Positions 1 through 8,389 of a DNA stretch of 64,000 nucleotides are shown here, piece by piece. The stretch's first letter is position 1. Each line of letters opens with the position of its first letter. This DNA comes from Lactobacillaceae bacterium UBA5807. GTDB taxonomy: Bacteria > Bacillota > Bacilli > Lactobacillales > Lactobacillaceae. The stretch spans positions 17,860-81,859 of the forward strand of contig DIDF01000056.1 of the NCBI GenBank assembly GCA_002418005.1. The letters are read 5' to 3'. The notes under the pieces are model-generated. The model ran no database searches. It had not been told where the DNA came from and saw only the letters and a program-made list of their open reading frames with translations. The position numbers and the translations under genes are program-made.

Positions 1-1
1 G

Positions 2-313
2 CGAGCCAACAAGTTTGCCTTTGCATTTGGAATATTTGCGTTAATTATGGGAATTGTCATTGATATTGTCGCCTTATTTTCCGGTTGGGCCAGCCAAATC
101 AGTACAGAAGAAGCCCTAGTCGGAAGTATTGTTATTTTAATTGGCTTAGCTTTTCTTTCGATTGCTCGACCAATTTATCGTTGGCTTTTTCTAGCTGTGG
201 TATTCTGTGGCTTTCTTTATTATTTCTACTTTCAAAGTCGCCAAATTATTACAGCTTTACTAATTTCCTTGTTGATTGTTGGGGTTAGTGAATACGGATT
301 AAGGCACAGATAA
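2..313 (+). CDS. C-terminal part of a hypothetical membrane protein (5' end outside window)
   Basis: The reading frame is open from the left edge of the window to a TAA at 311-313, so the gene starts upstream. The in-frame ATG at 47 has no ribosome binding site and lies inside a hydrophobic stretch. The visible 103 residues form about three hydrophobic segments, ending in a basic tail (YGLRHR). This fits a small integral membrane protein. I do not recognise the family, and no catalytic motif is visible. Confidence 0.6.
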   Translation, partial: RANKFAFAFGIFALIMGIVIDIVALFSGWASQISTEEALVGSIVILIGLAFLSIARPIYRWLFLAVVFCGFLYYFYFQSRQIITALLISLLIVGVSEYGLRHR

Positions 314-383
314 TTTACCCATAATCGTTATTATTGTTATAATAAAAACATAGGTTGTTTAGAAAGGCGAATGGAGGAATATC

Positions 384-566
384 ATGGCAGAAGAGTTTAG
401 CAGTTTAGCAGAGGAAATAATCAATTATCAAAAAAAGCATGATATGCCAGATACCTTACTTGCATTTAATTTACACATCTCCGTTGAACGTCTCCATGAT
501 ATTAAATCCATGGAATCCGATCCAACAGCAGATGAAAGAAAGATTATCGAAGACTTTATTAGATAA
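384..566 (+). CDS. Small HTH-like protein of unknown function
   Basis: A 60-residue acidic protein with a GGAGGA ribosome binding site about 8 bases before the ATG. The middle (roughly residues 22-45) reads like a small helix-turn-helix: a helix, a turn around LHIS, then a second helix VERLHDIKSME. No metal or catalytic motif is present. It is monocistronic and followed at once by a strong hairpin terminator. It may be a small regulator, but the DNA-binding role is inferred only from the helix pattern. The gene itself is well supported by its RBS, start and terminator. Confidence 0.7.
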   Translation: MAEEFSSLAEEIINYQKKHDMPDTLLAFNLHISVERLHDIKSMESDPTADERKIIEDFIR

Positions 567-588
567 TTAAATAAAGGCAGCGGCATAC

Positions 589-631
589 AAAATAGCGTAA
601 TCAGAAAATTTTATTCTGATTACGCTATTTT
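589..631. terminator. Bidirectional Rho-independent terminator
   Basis: Perfect 18-bp stem: aaaatagcgtaatcagaa at 589-606 pairs with its complement at 614-631, with a 7-base loop. A-rich and T-rich flanks allow termination from both sides. It lies between the convergent small gene ending at 566 and the gcvH-like gene ending at 658. Confidence 0.9.
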
Positions 632-657
632 GTTTTGAATTTAATTAAAAATGTTTT

Positions 658-966
658 TTAATATAACTCAACTAACCAAGTATTTTCCTTACCTTTTTCA
701 TCTAATTTTTCTGGGTGATCCATTAACTCAGTGTTAACTTTAGCAATCTTGCCTGCAACCGGTGAATGAAGATCAGAAACGGCTTTGGCTCCCTCAACGG
801 ACACGAAGGAATCACCTTCCTTAACTTCAGTCATCCCTTTTGGAAAAGCAACAAAGGATATTTCGCCAATTTCATCTTGGCCAGCTTCATTAATTCCTAC
901 TCTGGTATGGCCATTTGATTGTTTTTCTTCCCAGTAATACTGCTTTTCATCTTCGTATTTATTCAT
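658..966 (-). CDS. gcvH: Short GcvH-like lipoyl carrier protein
   Basis: A 102-residue biotinyl/lipoyl-attachment protein. The lipoylation loop reads VEGAKAVSDLHSPVAG, with the acceptor lysine at residue 61. The following KVNTELMDHPEKL resembles the GcvH fold. Classical GcvH of the glycine cleavage system is about 125-130 residues; this one stops right after WLVELY and lacks the C-terminal helix. It starts one base after the lyase gene stop, as third gene of the lplA-lyase-gcvH operon. No gcvT or gcvP lies nearby. The lipoyl carrier role is well supported by motif and neighbouring ligase; the partner reaction is unknown. Confidence 0.85.
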   Translation of the reverse strand: MNKYEDEKQYYWEEKQSNGHTRVGINEAGQDEIGEISFVAFPKGMTEVKEGDSFVSVEGAKAVSDLHSPVAGKIAKVNTELMDHPEKLDEKGKENTWLVELY

Positions 967-967
967 T

Positions 968-2353
968 TTATTTTTCCTCCCAGTGAATCTCTGGATGATG
1001 TTTACTAAATAAAGTCAAAATTTTGTTAACTTTAAAATCAGCATTTTTAACTTTCTCGGCATTTGGTGTCATAAGCTCTTTAAGTTGTTCATTAGTTAAA
1101 TACTTTCCTAATTCGCTGTCAGCCAGCATTACATCTTTAAGCTGCTGGTGCTCGTTATCAGCCTTAACCCGTAAGCGATACATCAAATCATGGGCATTCT
1201 CTCTGCCCATTTTTTTAGACAAGACCATCATAATTGAACCTGAGAACATCGTTCCGTCATCCAAAGCTAAATTTTTCTTCATTTGTTTGGTATCAAAATA
1301 TCCGTTCTTTAAAACATTAACTGCATAATTTAACGAACCAGAAAGATACATTGTCATTTCTGGCAACGCAACATAAAGATCACGCCAAACTGTGGTATCT
1401 TTTTCACCACTAACCTGCATTTGGTCGTACATTAAAGACATTTCGTTGCGAATAACAGTGCTCAAATTAACCATAGCTTCACACATGTACGGTTCTCGTG
1501 ATGTTGGAATCACTGTTGACCCTTGCCTACCAGGAGCATATGGTTCGTAAAATTCCTTAACTTGCGTTTGGCTCATATAAAGTAGTTCTTTTCCTAACCG
1601 GCCAAGCGACTGAGAAATTTCGGTAACCACGTGTAAATAATCGGCAAATCTTTCCCTTTGAGTGTGCCAATACATTTCTGGAGTAGCTAAACCAAGGTAG
1701 TCACAAAATTTGCTTTCAACTTCGTCACTATGATCGCCAATCATTGAAGATAATCCCTCGACATTTGCCAAACTACCAGCCAAAGAGAACGATTCTAACT
1801 TCTCAAGATTAGTTAGTAAGTGCTCTTGTTCATTTAAAAATATTCCCAACTTAAAACCTAAGGTTGTTAAAGATGCATAAGTTCGATGAGCAATTGCTGC
1901 GGTGAGGTCATCACGGTGTTCTTTGGTTAGTTTAGCTAAAACTGCCAAAAGATCTTTCATGTATTCCTTAATGATTGCATGGGCTTCTTTTAGCTGTAAA
2001 ACATAGCAGGTATCTTCGATATCCTCACTGGCAGCGCCATAATGCACAAATTGGCCAGAGTCATCATCGAAAAACTGTTGAACGTACTGGACAAAACCAG
2101 CCAAGAAGTGGCCAGTTCGTCCCGTAACTAATCTAAGAGCTCGCATATCAATTTTCTCTGGTTTAAGTTTTTCGGCAATTTCTTTATATGCGGATTCAGG
2201 GATCTTGCCATAATCCGCCATTGCGTGAGCCAAAGCAATTTCTGCCTGACAAACAACTTTAAGTCGGTTTTCGTCAGTCCAAACCGCTCTCATCCTAGCA
2301 GTTGAATATTGATTTTGATTATAAAGTGAACCTAAAACCTCGCCGCTGCTCAT
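968..2353 (-). CDS. Aberrant fumarase/aspartase (adenylosuccinate lyase-like) superfamily protein
   Basis: A 461-residue helical protein that follows the adenylosuccinate lyase layout: GAASEDIEDT near 106-115, a TQRERFADY segment near 231-239, and the C-terminal helices. The family signature GSSxMPxKxNP is replaced by GSTVIPTSREP (278-288), losing the Lys and Asn. The usual RTHxxxA catalytic-His region reads HRTYASLTTLG (156-166), with Tyr for His and a shorter loop. The SAER substrate segment is also changed. Its start overlaps the lplA stop as ATGA, so the two are translationally coupled. True substrate unknown; it may be a divergent lyase or a non-catalytic partner. It should not be read as PurB. 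Confidence 0.8.
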   Translation of the reverse strand: MSSGEVLGSLYNQNQYSTARMRAVWTDENRLKVVCQAEIALAHAMADYGKIPESAYKEIAEKLKPEKIDMRALRLVTGRTGHFLAGFVQYVQQFFDDDSGQFVHYGAASEDIEDTCYVLQLKEAHAIIKEYMKDLLAVLAKLTKEHRDDLTAAIAHRTYASLTTLGFKLGIFLNEQEHLLTNLEKLESFSLAGSLANVEGLSSMIGDHSDEVESKFCDYLGLATPEMYWHTQRERFADYLHVVTEISQSLGRLGKELLYMSQTQVKEFYEPYAPGRQGSTVIPTSREPYMCEAMVNLSTVIRNEMSLMYDQMQVSGEKDTTVWRDLYVALPEMTMYLSGSLNYAVNVLKNGYFDTKQMKKNLALDDGTMFSGSIMMVLSKKMGRENAHDLMYRLRVKADNEHQQLKDVMLADSELGKYLTNEQLKELMTPNAEKVKNADFKVNKILTLFSKHHPEIHWEEK

Positions 2354-3402
2354 GAATTAATCACCTCTGATTTATTTGGATCCAAAATCATCTTAGCTAT
2401 TGCATCGGCAGAAACCTTGCCAATATTTTTTTCGAGATGACTGTTATGAAGAGCTTCTTTTAGGCTGTCATAGTTCATTGGCACACCTTTAAGATTATCT
2501 TCAATTTCACCTAAATTACCTGACATTAATGAAAAATCACCGTAAATTTTTGGATGAACTAAAAAGCCATTTTGCACGGAAAATCCAATGCCGACAGTGC
2601 CAATTCCTTCAAAGTGCTGATCGTGATAAGTTTGATCATCCTCACTTGGACCATAAATCCATTCTTTAGAGCCATATTTTTCTTGATCAATTGCGTTTAA
2701 ATCTTTAAAATCCTGATCTGTCAGCTTATAAGTGGGAATATCAGCCAAAGAGTCTGTCTTAAATACTTCTTTTAACATCATGTCCTGTATTTCATCAAAA
2801 GTAATATCCTTATATTCTGGTTTGAAGTACTGTCGAATATTAGTAACTCGACTATGAACAGATTTAACTCCCTTAGAGGCTAACTTTGCCTTAGTTGGAT
2901 GAAGAACTTTGCTAGCAGCATCCAAATCAACATCAATCATCAAAGTGCCTCCGCACGAAAATCTACTACCAATCTTTAAGGAGGACATCCCAGAGAATTT
3001 TTTCCCATTGACGGTCAGATCATTGCGCCCACCAAAAATAGCGTCTACTCCAAGTTTATGGAGAACTTTCAACGCTGGTTGAGCATAAAGCTGAAAGTTT
3101 TGATAATTGGTGCCATTATCAGTATCAATAAAGCAATACGTTAGATTGCCGGGATCAACATAGACCGCTCCGCCACCAGCACCTCTTCTAGCCAATCGAA
3201 TATTATGCTTTTTTAAATATTCCAAATTTACTTCTGCATAAACATTTTGATTAACACCACAAATGACAATTGGTGTCTGTGGGTGGAAAAAGTAAAATAA
3301 AGTATCATTAAGTTTTGGATGCTGCTCCAAGAATTCCGAGATTGCCTGATTTACTGCAGGGTCTTTTAAATAATTTAACCCGTTTGAAAAATCTACATAA
3401 AT
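2350..3402 (-). CDS. lplA: Lipoate-protein ligase A
   Basis: Transfers lipoate, activated as lipoyl-AMP, to a lysine of a lipoyl domain. Motifs are RRGAGGGAVYVD (adenylate/lipoate loop) and GRNDLTVNGKKFSG, with the catalytic lysine in the KKFSG segment. Length, about 350 residues, fits LplA. The start is odd: a strong GAGGTGA (3411-3417) sits where no ATG, GTG or TTG follows in frame, and an ATT at 3400-3402 is best placed. In-frame GTG (3412-3414) lies inside the RBS and TTG (3439-3441) lies upstream of it. The stop overlaps the lyase start as ATGA. The obvious acceptor is the GcvH-like protein two genes downstream. Confidence 0.85.
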   Translation of the reverse strand: MYVDFSNGLNYLKDPAVNQAISEFLEQHPKLNDTLFYFFHPQTPIVICGVNQNVYAEVNLEYLKKHNIRLARRGAGGGAVYVDPGNLTYCFIDTDNGTNYQNFQLYAQPALKVLHKLGVDAIFGGRNDLTVNGKKFSGMSSLKIGSRFSCGGTLMIDVDLDAASKVLHPTKAKLASKGVKSVHSRVTNIRQYFKPEYKDITFDEIQDMMLKEVFKTDSLADIPTYKLTDQDFKDLNAIDQEKYGSKEWIYGPSEDDQTYHDQHFEGIGTVGIGFSVQNGFLVHPKIYGDFSLMSGNLGEIEDNLKGVPMNYDSLKEALHNSHLEKNIGKVSADAIAKMILDPNKSEVINS

Positions 3403-3450
3403 GATAGTTATCACCTCTAGTAAAAATATTTTACTAACCAAATTCAGTCT

Positions 3451-3499
3451 AGCACGCTCAAGGTGCTATTTGAGCATAATATGAAAGCGAAATCATATT
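3451..3499 (-). promoter_or_regulatory. Inverted repeats in the lplA leader
   Basis: On the + strand, gctcaa (3456-3461) pairs with ttgagc (3470-3475). Overlapping it, agcac (3451-3455) can instead pair with gtgct (3463-3467), so the two hairpins exclude each other. Next to them, aatatga (3478-3484) pairs with tcatatt (3493-3499). This lies 35-80 bases before the lplA ribosome binding site. It could be an operator or leader RNA; no known riboswitch class is recognised. Confidence 0.4.
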
Positions 3500-3624
3500 A
3501 AAACCTTCTACAAAGAAAAAAATTATTCACCAATCATTCTTTAACTTTTCGGTTAGTTTAACACCAATCCCAATGGATAAAATTTAACGGTTTTGTAATG
3601 ACATCATTTGCATAAAAAATATGT

Positions 3625-3663
3625 AATAAAAAAGTTACTGGAAAGGTATTTCATTCCAGTAAC
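3625..3663 (-). terminator. Terminator after the four-repeat protein gene
   Basis: gttactggaa (3634-3643) pairs with ttccagtaac (3654-3663). Read on the minus strand the stem is followed by a run of six T. It closes the ansA and repeat-protein transcription unit. Confidence 0.85.
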
Positions 3664-3701
3664 ATTATTTTCTACGTATAAATTCAAAAAAATTATTATA
3701 C

Positions 3702-4871
3702 TTAATCGATATTATTTTCGAGTAAAAATGATTTGAAGTAATCAAATGCCATTTCTCTAATGCTTTCGATACCGATCTTTCGGACAATATCGTCATTTTC
3801 GTCATCAAGGTCAATCATTTCAAAAGTGAGAATGCCAGTTCGAGTTTCAAAACCCAAGGGGTAGCCCATGATACTTTTGCCACTAGTTAACTGCAGTCTA
3901 AGCAATTTCTTAAACTTAATAGATGGCAGTAATATCTCCATCAAAATGTTGTCATTGTCATCAAAGGCCCGATCTGCATTAAGAACCGGCAGAGTAAATT
4001 CTTTGGTTGCCTTATTATAATTAACAAATCTGCGCATGACAAAAAGATAGTCAGATTCAGTGACAATTCTATAAACATTATCGTACCGCATCCAAACGTA
4101 GCCACCAAAGTGACCATTCATATCAATTACCATCATGACTAACTCGTTGTCGTTACTGGCAATTGCCTTGCCAACGTAAAAATACTTGCGGTCATCATTT
4201 GTATCAATGATGATCATTTGATTCTTTAACTCTGCATGTTTAATGACTGCAGCAAACTTATCTTTATGGTCTCTGGTTAAATATTCATCGTCAACATGAT
4301 TGTCAGCAATGATCGTTGGCAATATCTGTTCCAAAAGATTCAACTCAGTCCCACCAAATTCGATGGCAGAAATATCATCATTTTTGATTTTGGTTTGGTT
4401 TTTGTGCGTAAAGTTAAATTTATCAACGATGGAGAAAGTAACCTCATCGTGGTCAAAGTCGGTTATGATTCCTTCATGATACTGCATTTTTTTGGCCTTT
4501 TCCGTGACAATTAAGACCATTTGTTTGTTTTGTTTAACATGCGCAACTAATTTATCAAAAATTGAATCACTGATGTTAAATGGCATATTAAATTCAGTTT
4601 TGTTAGCCAAATCATTTTTTTCGTCAAAAGCAATTCGATCTTTCATATTTGCAAGATCATAACTGTCTGTTTCAACCTTTTGAACCGAATCAATCTTCAG
4701 ATAGACTTCACCATCTTGAATCCCATAATCATTAAACGTCATGAGAATAAAGTCTTTATCGCTTAAATACTGAACAATTCCGGTATAGACAATCTCACTA
4801 TCTTGTTGATAGATATTAATTAATTTTTCGTCGATCGGTGCAGATCTTAATTTATCATAATAAGTGTTCAA
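3702..4871 (-). CDS. Hypothetical protein with four internal beta-rich repeats
   Basis: A 389-residue acidic protein of unknown function. The frame extends to 4928, but a good AAAGGAAAGGG ribosome binding site precedes TTG at 4869-4871, just after the ansA stop. Four units of about 70-95 residues are visible by eye. Each is a set of alternating hydrophobic strands, a Gly, a D/N-containing turn, then I/V-x-x-I/V followed by an aromatic-rich stretch. Examples are VQKVETDSYDL in unit 1 and VYRIVTESDYLF in unit 3. The pattern resembles repeated small beta barrels (Sm-like), which is inference only. No signal peptide or membrane segment. Probably cotranscribed with ansA. Confidence 0.7.
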   Translation of the reverse strand: MNTYYDKLRSAPIDEKLINIYQQDSEIVYTGIVQYLSDKDFILMTFNDYGIQDGEVYLKIDSVQKVETDSYDLANMKDRIAFDEKNDLANKTEFNMPFNISDSIFDKLVAHVKQNKQMVLIVTEKAKKMQYHEGIITDFDHDEVTFSIVDKFNFTHKNQTKIKNDDISAIEFGGTELNLLEQILPTIIADNHVDDEYLTRDHKDKFAAVIKHAELKNQMIIIDTNDDRKYFYVGKAIASNDNELVMMVIDMNGHFGGYVWMRYDNVYRIVTESDYLFVMRRFVNYNKATKEFTLPVLNADRAFDDNDNILMEILLPSIKFKKLLRLQLTSGKSIMGYPLGFETRTGILTFEMIDLDDENDDIVRKIGIESIREMAFDYFKSFLLENNID

Positions 4872-4887
4872 AGCTACCCTTTCCTTT

Positions 4888-5862
4888 TTAAGAAACCGCA
4901 TCCTTAACAAACTTGGTAAGTTCGTCACCCTTTTTGCCTGCGCTTAATCCTACAAGTAGTTTAATCCTGGCCTTCTGACCATTCAAGCCTTGGCACAGAG
5001 TTATTCCCATCTTTTTAAGCTGAATTCCGCCGCCCTCATAGTCATAAATTTCTTGAGCAACGCCGTTATAACACCGCGAGACCAACACAATTGGAATGTC
5101 ATCATCGAGTATTTTTTGAATTCCGGGTAAAGTTTGGGGTGGTAAATTGCCGGCACCCAAGCCCTCAATAACCAAACCATTGGTATCTGGGTTATCAATT
5201 GCTTCAAATAAAGTACTTTCCATGCCAGAATAAGCCTTTAAAAGATAAACATGATCAACAACTTGATCAATGTTACATACTTCGCCCGTAATCAATTTCT
5301 GGAAATAATATGGGCGATCTTTACTAATGACTCCAATTGGGCCAAAAGTCGGAGTCCTAAAGGTGGCAACATTAGTGGTATGAGTTTTGGTAACATATCT
5401 AGCAGTGTGAATCTCATCATTCATCACTACTAAGACCCCTTTGCCATATGACTCATCAGCTGCGGCCACCGAAATTGCCGAAGTAAAGTTATATAAACCA
5501 TCTGAGCCAATTTCATTTGAAGATCTCATTGCCCCGGTCACCACAATCGGCACAGTGTTAGGAAGAGTCAGATCCAAAAAATAAGCTGTTTCTTCAAGCG
5601 TGTCGGTCCCGTGCGTGACAACGACCCCATCTACGCCATCAGCAATTGCTTTTTTAATCCGTTTCATTATCTTTAACATTATTTCTGGTGTAACATGAGG
5701 GGACGGCAAATTAAACATCTCATCTGTAACCAGATTTATTTTACCCTTTAAAATCACTTGCTTTTGGGCAATCGGATTTGTAGCATTTGGAACAACTTCA
5801 CCTTCAGAATTTTGAGACATTGATATCGTTCCGCCGGTGTGAATTGCCAAAATTGTTTTCAT
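4888..5862 (-). CDS. ansA: L-asparaginase
   Basis: Hydrolyses L-asparagine to aspartate and ammonia. The 324-residue protein carries both asparaginase signatures: HTGGTIS at residues 8-14 with the nucleophilic Thr, and VVTHGTDTLEETA near 84-96 with the second Thr-Asp pair. No signal peptide is present, so a cytoplasmic enzyme is expected. A GGAG ribosome binding site lies before the ATG. It is first in a two-gene unit with the four-repeat protein downstream. Whether it is the AnsA or AnsB subtype cannot be settled by eye. Confidence 0.92.
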   Translation of the reverse strand: MKTILAIHTGGTISMSQNSEGEVVPNATNPIAQKQVILKGKINLVTDEMFNLPSPHVTPEIMLKIMKRIKKAIADGVDGVVVTHGTDTLEETAYFLDLTLPNTVPIVVTGAMRSSNEIGSDGLYNFTSAISVAAADESYGKGVLVVMNDEIHTARYVTKTHTTNVATFRTPTFGPIGVISKDRPYYFQKLITGEVCNIDQVVDHVYLLKAYSGMESTLFEAIDNPDTNGLVIEGLGAGNLPPQTLPGIQKILDDDIPIVLVSRCYNGVAQEIYDYEGGGIQLKKMGITLCQGLNGQKARIKLLVGLSAGKKGDELTKFVKDAVS

Positions 5863-5992
5863 TTGTCCATCTCCTCGAAAAAAGATTCTTTCAGTAATTT
5901 TAACCTAAATGAATCAAATTGTAACTAATGTCGTACTATACTATATAGCAATTTTCTAATAATTATTGAACATAAAAAAAGGAAGCTTTAAA

Positions 5993-6367
5993 GTGGCTAA
6001 GCATAAAAAAAGATTTTACCAGCCAACAAATTCAAAAGATGCAATGCGTGAGATCGAAAAGCTATTTAATCAATATAAGGATGCACCTTTAACCAAAGAA
6101 TTATTGGATTATCATCAAAATTTGATCAACCGCCTAAATTCCGATATTTTAGCGGCAGCGAAAAAAGAAAATATTCCTCAAAGAATTAAAGCTATTCAGT
6201 CAATGACCGAGGTAATGCAACATTGGGCTCAGGTAAAACTTGCTGGCAAGCCTTATGAAGGAAAAATGGAACACTTTCATTTTGTTGCTGATTCTGAAGA
6301 AATGAAGTTTAAGCGCCACGTTACCAAAATAAATGGCAATAATTCTATGAGATCAACTCGACATTAA
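5993..6367 (+). CDS. Conserved hypothetical protein, basic N terminus
   Basis: A 124-residue soluble protein starting at a GTG 7 bases after GGAAG; the frame extends to a TTG at 5966 without an RBS. The first residues are strongly basic (MAKHKKRF). The rest is mostly helical with aromatic residues near MEHFHFVAD. No recognised domain, signal peptide or membrane segment. It is transcribed away from ansA and ends 110 bases before potA, with a separate potA promoter between them, so it is probably monocistronic. Confidence 0.6.
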   Translation: MAKHKKRFYQPTNSKDAMREIEKLFNQYKDAPLTKELLDYHQNLINRLNSDILAAAKKENIPQRIKAIQSMTEVMQHWAQVKLAGKPYEGKMEHFHFVADSEEMKFKRHVTKINGNNSMRSTRH

Positions 6368-6407
6368 TCGACTAAATTATCAAACAAAAATCTTTAGATT
6401 GATTTTG

Positions 6408-6436
6408 TTGGAAATTTATTCAATACCAGATATACT
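6408..6436 (+). promoter_or_regulatory. Predicted potABCD promoter
   Basis: TTGGAA (6408-6413), a 17-base spacer, then TATACT (6431-6436), about 40 bases before the potA start. A good sigma-A type match. Confidence 0.6.
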
Positions 6437-6477
6437 TTTTAAGGAATTTATTTTACGAACAAAAGGAGGCAGCAACA

Positions 6478-7563
6478 TTGGAAAAACCAATCATTGAGTT
6501 GCAACACGTGTATAAGAAATATGACGACCAATACGCATTAAAAGATATCAGCTTCAAACTCAATGAAGGTGAATTTTATACCCTGCTGGGACCTTCAGGA
6601 TGCGGAAAAACGACAATTCTTCGTTCAATCGCCGGCTTTACTGAAGTAACGTCCGGCAAAGTATTCTTTGATGGCAAAGAAATTAACAATTTACCAGCAA
6701 ATAAACGAAAATTAAACACTGTCTTTCAAGATTATGCATTATTTCCCAATATGAACGTGTATGAAAACGTTGCTTTTGGATTAGTTGTCGCCGGAGTTGC
6801 CAAAGAAGAAATTAAGGATAGAGTTCACAACGCTTTAAAAATGGTCCAACTGGAGAAATACGTAGATCGAGAAATTTCTGAGCTTTCTGGCGGCCAACAG
6901 CAGCGAATTGCTATTGCTCGGGCGATCATTAATGAACCAAAAGTTTTATTGTTGGACGAACCATTGTCAGCTCTGGATGCAAAGCTGAGAAAAGATATGC
7001 AGTATGAATTAAGAGACCTTCAGCAGCGACTAGGAATTACTTTTTTATTTGTCACCCATGACCAAGAGGAAGCTTTGGCAATGAGCGATAAGATTTTTGT
7101 AATGAACCAGGGTCAAATTCTACAGCAAGGAACTCCGGTGGATATTTATGACGAACCTATCAACCATTTTGTTGCCGACTTTATCGGCGAAAGCAACATA
7201 ATCAAAGGGAAAATGATTAAAGATTATTTAATTTCCTTCTTAGGCCATGAATTTGAATGTGCTGATGCCGGAATGCAACCAAATGAACCTGTTGAAGTTG
7301 TCATAAGACCTGAAGATTTAGTAATTACTTCGTCACAAAAAGGAAAGCTCCAGGTTAAAGTTGACACCCAACTTTTTCGCGGCGACTATTACGAAATTGT
7401 AGCCGTTGACGATCAAGGCAACGAATGGTTAATTCATTCGACAAATCCAACGAAGGATGATGCCATGGTTGGGCTAACTTTCGGTCCAAGTGATATGCAT
7501 GTCATGAGATATAACGAATCGGAAAGCAAATTTAATAATCGACTGGGAACCTACGAAGATTGA
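6478..7563 (+). CDS. potA: Spermidine/putrescine ABC transporter ATP-binding protein
   Basis: The ATPase that drives polyamine import by PotBCD. The 361-residue protein has Walker [10 protein letters not shown], the ABC signature LSGGQQQR, Walker B VLLLDEP and the switch His in [11 protein letters not shown]-terminal TOBE-type domain (about residues 270-350) contains [10 protein letters not shown]. It starts at TTG 6478, 8 bases after AAGGAGG. First gene of potABCD; its TGA lies within the potB ribosome binding site, giving tight coupling. Confidence 0.95.
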   Translation: MEKPIIELQHVYKKYDDQYALKDISFKLNEGEFYTLLGPSGCGKTTILRSIAGFTEVTSGKVFFDGKEINNLPANKRKLNTVFQDYALFPNMNVYENVAFGLVVAGVAKEEIKDRVHNALKMVQLEKYVDREISELSGGQQQRIAIARAIINEPKVLLLDEPLSALDAKLRKDMQYELRDLQQRLGITFLFVTHDQEEALAMSDKIFVMNQGQILQQGTPVDIYDEPINHFVADFIGESNIIKGKMIKDYLISFLGHEFECADAGMQPNEPVEVVIRPEDLVITSSQKGKLQVKVDTQLFRGDYYEIVAVDDQGNEWLIHSTNPTKDDAMVGLTFGPSDMHVMRYNESESKFNNRLGTYED

Positions 7564-7573
7564 GGTGAAAACT

Positions 7574-8389
7574 TTGACCAAACAATTAAAAGCATTATTT
7601 TATACCCCTTACTTTGTCTGGCTGGGATTATTTGTAATTGCCCCAGTGGGACTGATAGTTTACTACTCATTTTTTAATATTAATCATCAACTAACATTAG
7701 CAAACTACCAAACATTTTTTGGGTCAGGGACTTATCTCATCATGACCGCAAATTCAGTTTTGTATGCTTTTCTAATCACCTTAATTGCGTTATTAATCAG
7801 CTACCCCATGGCTTATTACATCAGTAAATTAAAACACCGGGATTTTTGGATTCTTTTAGTTATTCTGCCAACCTGGATTAATTTACTTTTAAAAGCTTAT
7901 GCCTTTATTGGTCTTTTAAGTCAGGATGGATTGGTAAACAAATGTTTTGAATTATTTGGATTTGGGCCTCAACAAATTCTTTTTACTAACACCAGTTTTA
8001 TCTTAGTTGCAGCCTATATTGAAATTCCTTTCATGATTCTGCCAATTTATAATTCACTTACGGATATTAGCAGCTCCTATATCAGGGCTAGCCATGATCT
8101 AGGAGCCACTACTTGGCAGACAATTCAAAAAATCATCATTCCGATGACTCTTCCGGGAGTTAAATCAGGAGTTCAAATTGTTTTTATCCCCTCACTGTCT
8201 TTATTTATGCTTTCTCGTTTAATCGGCGGCAACAAAGTTATCACTCTAGGAACTGCCGTTGAGGAACATTTCTTGACGACCATGAACTGGGGAATGGGTT
8301 CAACAATTGGCGTGGTTTTAATTATTTCAATGGTTGTTGTTATGGCACTCACTAACACCAAGAAGAAGCGAAGGCAGACAATATGGTAA
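7574..8389 (+). CDS. potB: Spermidine/putrescine ABC transporter permease
   Basis: One of the two membrane subunits of the polyamine importer. The 271-residue protein has about six membrane segments and the inner-membrane EAA loop, seen as SHDLGATTWQTIQKIIIP. The open frame reaches a GTG at 7565, but that GTG is part of the GAGGTG ribosome binding site; TTG at 7574 is correctly spaced 6 bases later. The last bases overlap the potC start at 8383 by 7 bases. Confidence 0.94.
   Translation: MTKQLKALFYTPYFVWLGLFVIAPVGLIVYYSFFNINHQLTLANYQTFFGSGTYLIMTANSVLYAFLITLIALLISYPMAYYISKLKHRDFWILLVILPTWINLLLKAYAFIGLLSQDGLVNKCFELFGFGPQQILFTNTSFILVAAYIEIPFMILPIYNSLTDISSSYIRASHDLGATTWQTIQKIIIPMTLPGVKSGVQIVFIPSLSLFMLSRLIGGNKVITLGTAVEEHFLTTMNWGMGSTIGVVLIISMVVVMALTNTKKKRRQTIW

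Noticed and set aside
968..2353. Calling the lyase purB
   Set aside because: The PurB catalytic His region and the GSSxMPxKxNP signature are both replaced, and the gene is not in a purine context.
658..3441. Reading the cluster as a glycine cleavage operon
   Set aside because: gcvT and gcvP are absent; the second gene is a lyase-superfamily protein and the carrier is too short for standard GcvH.
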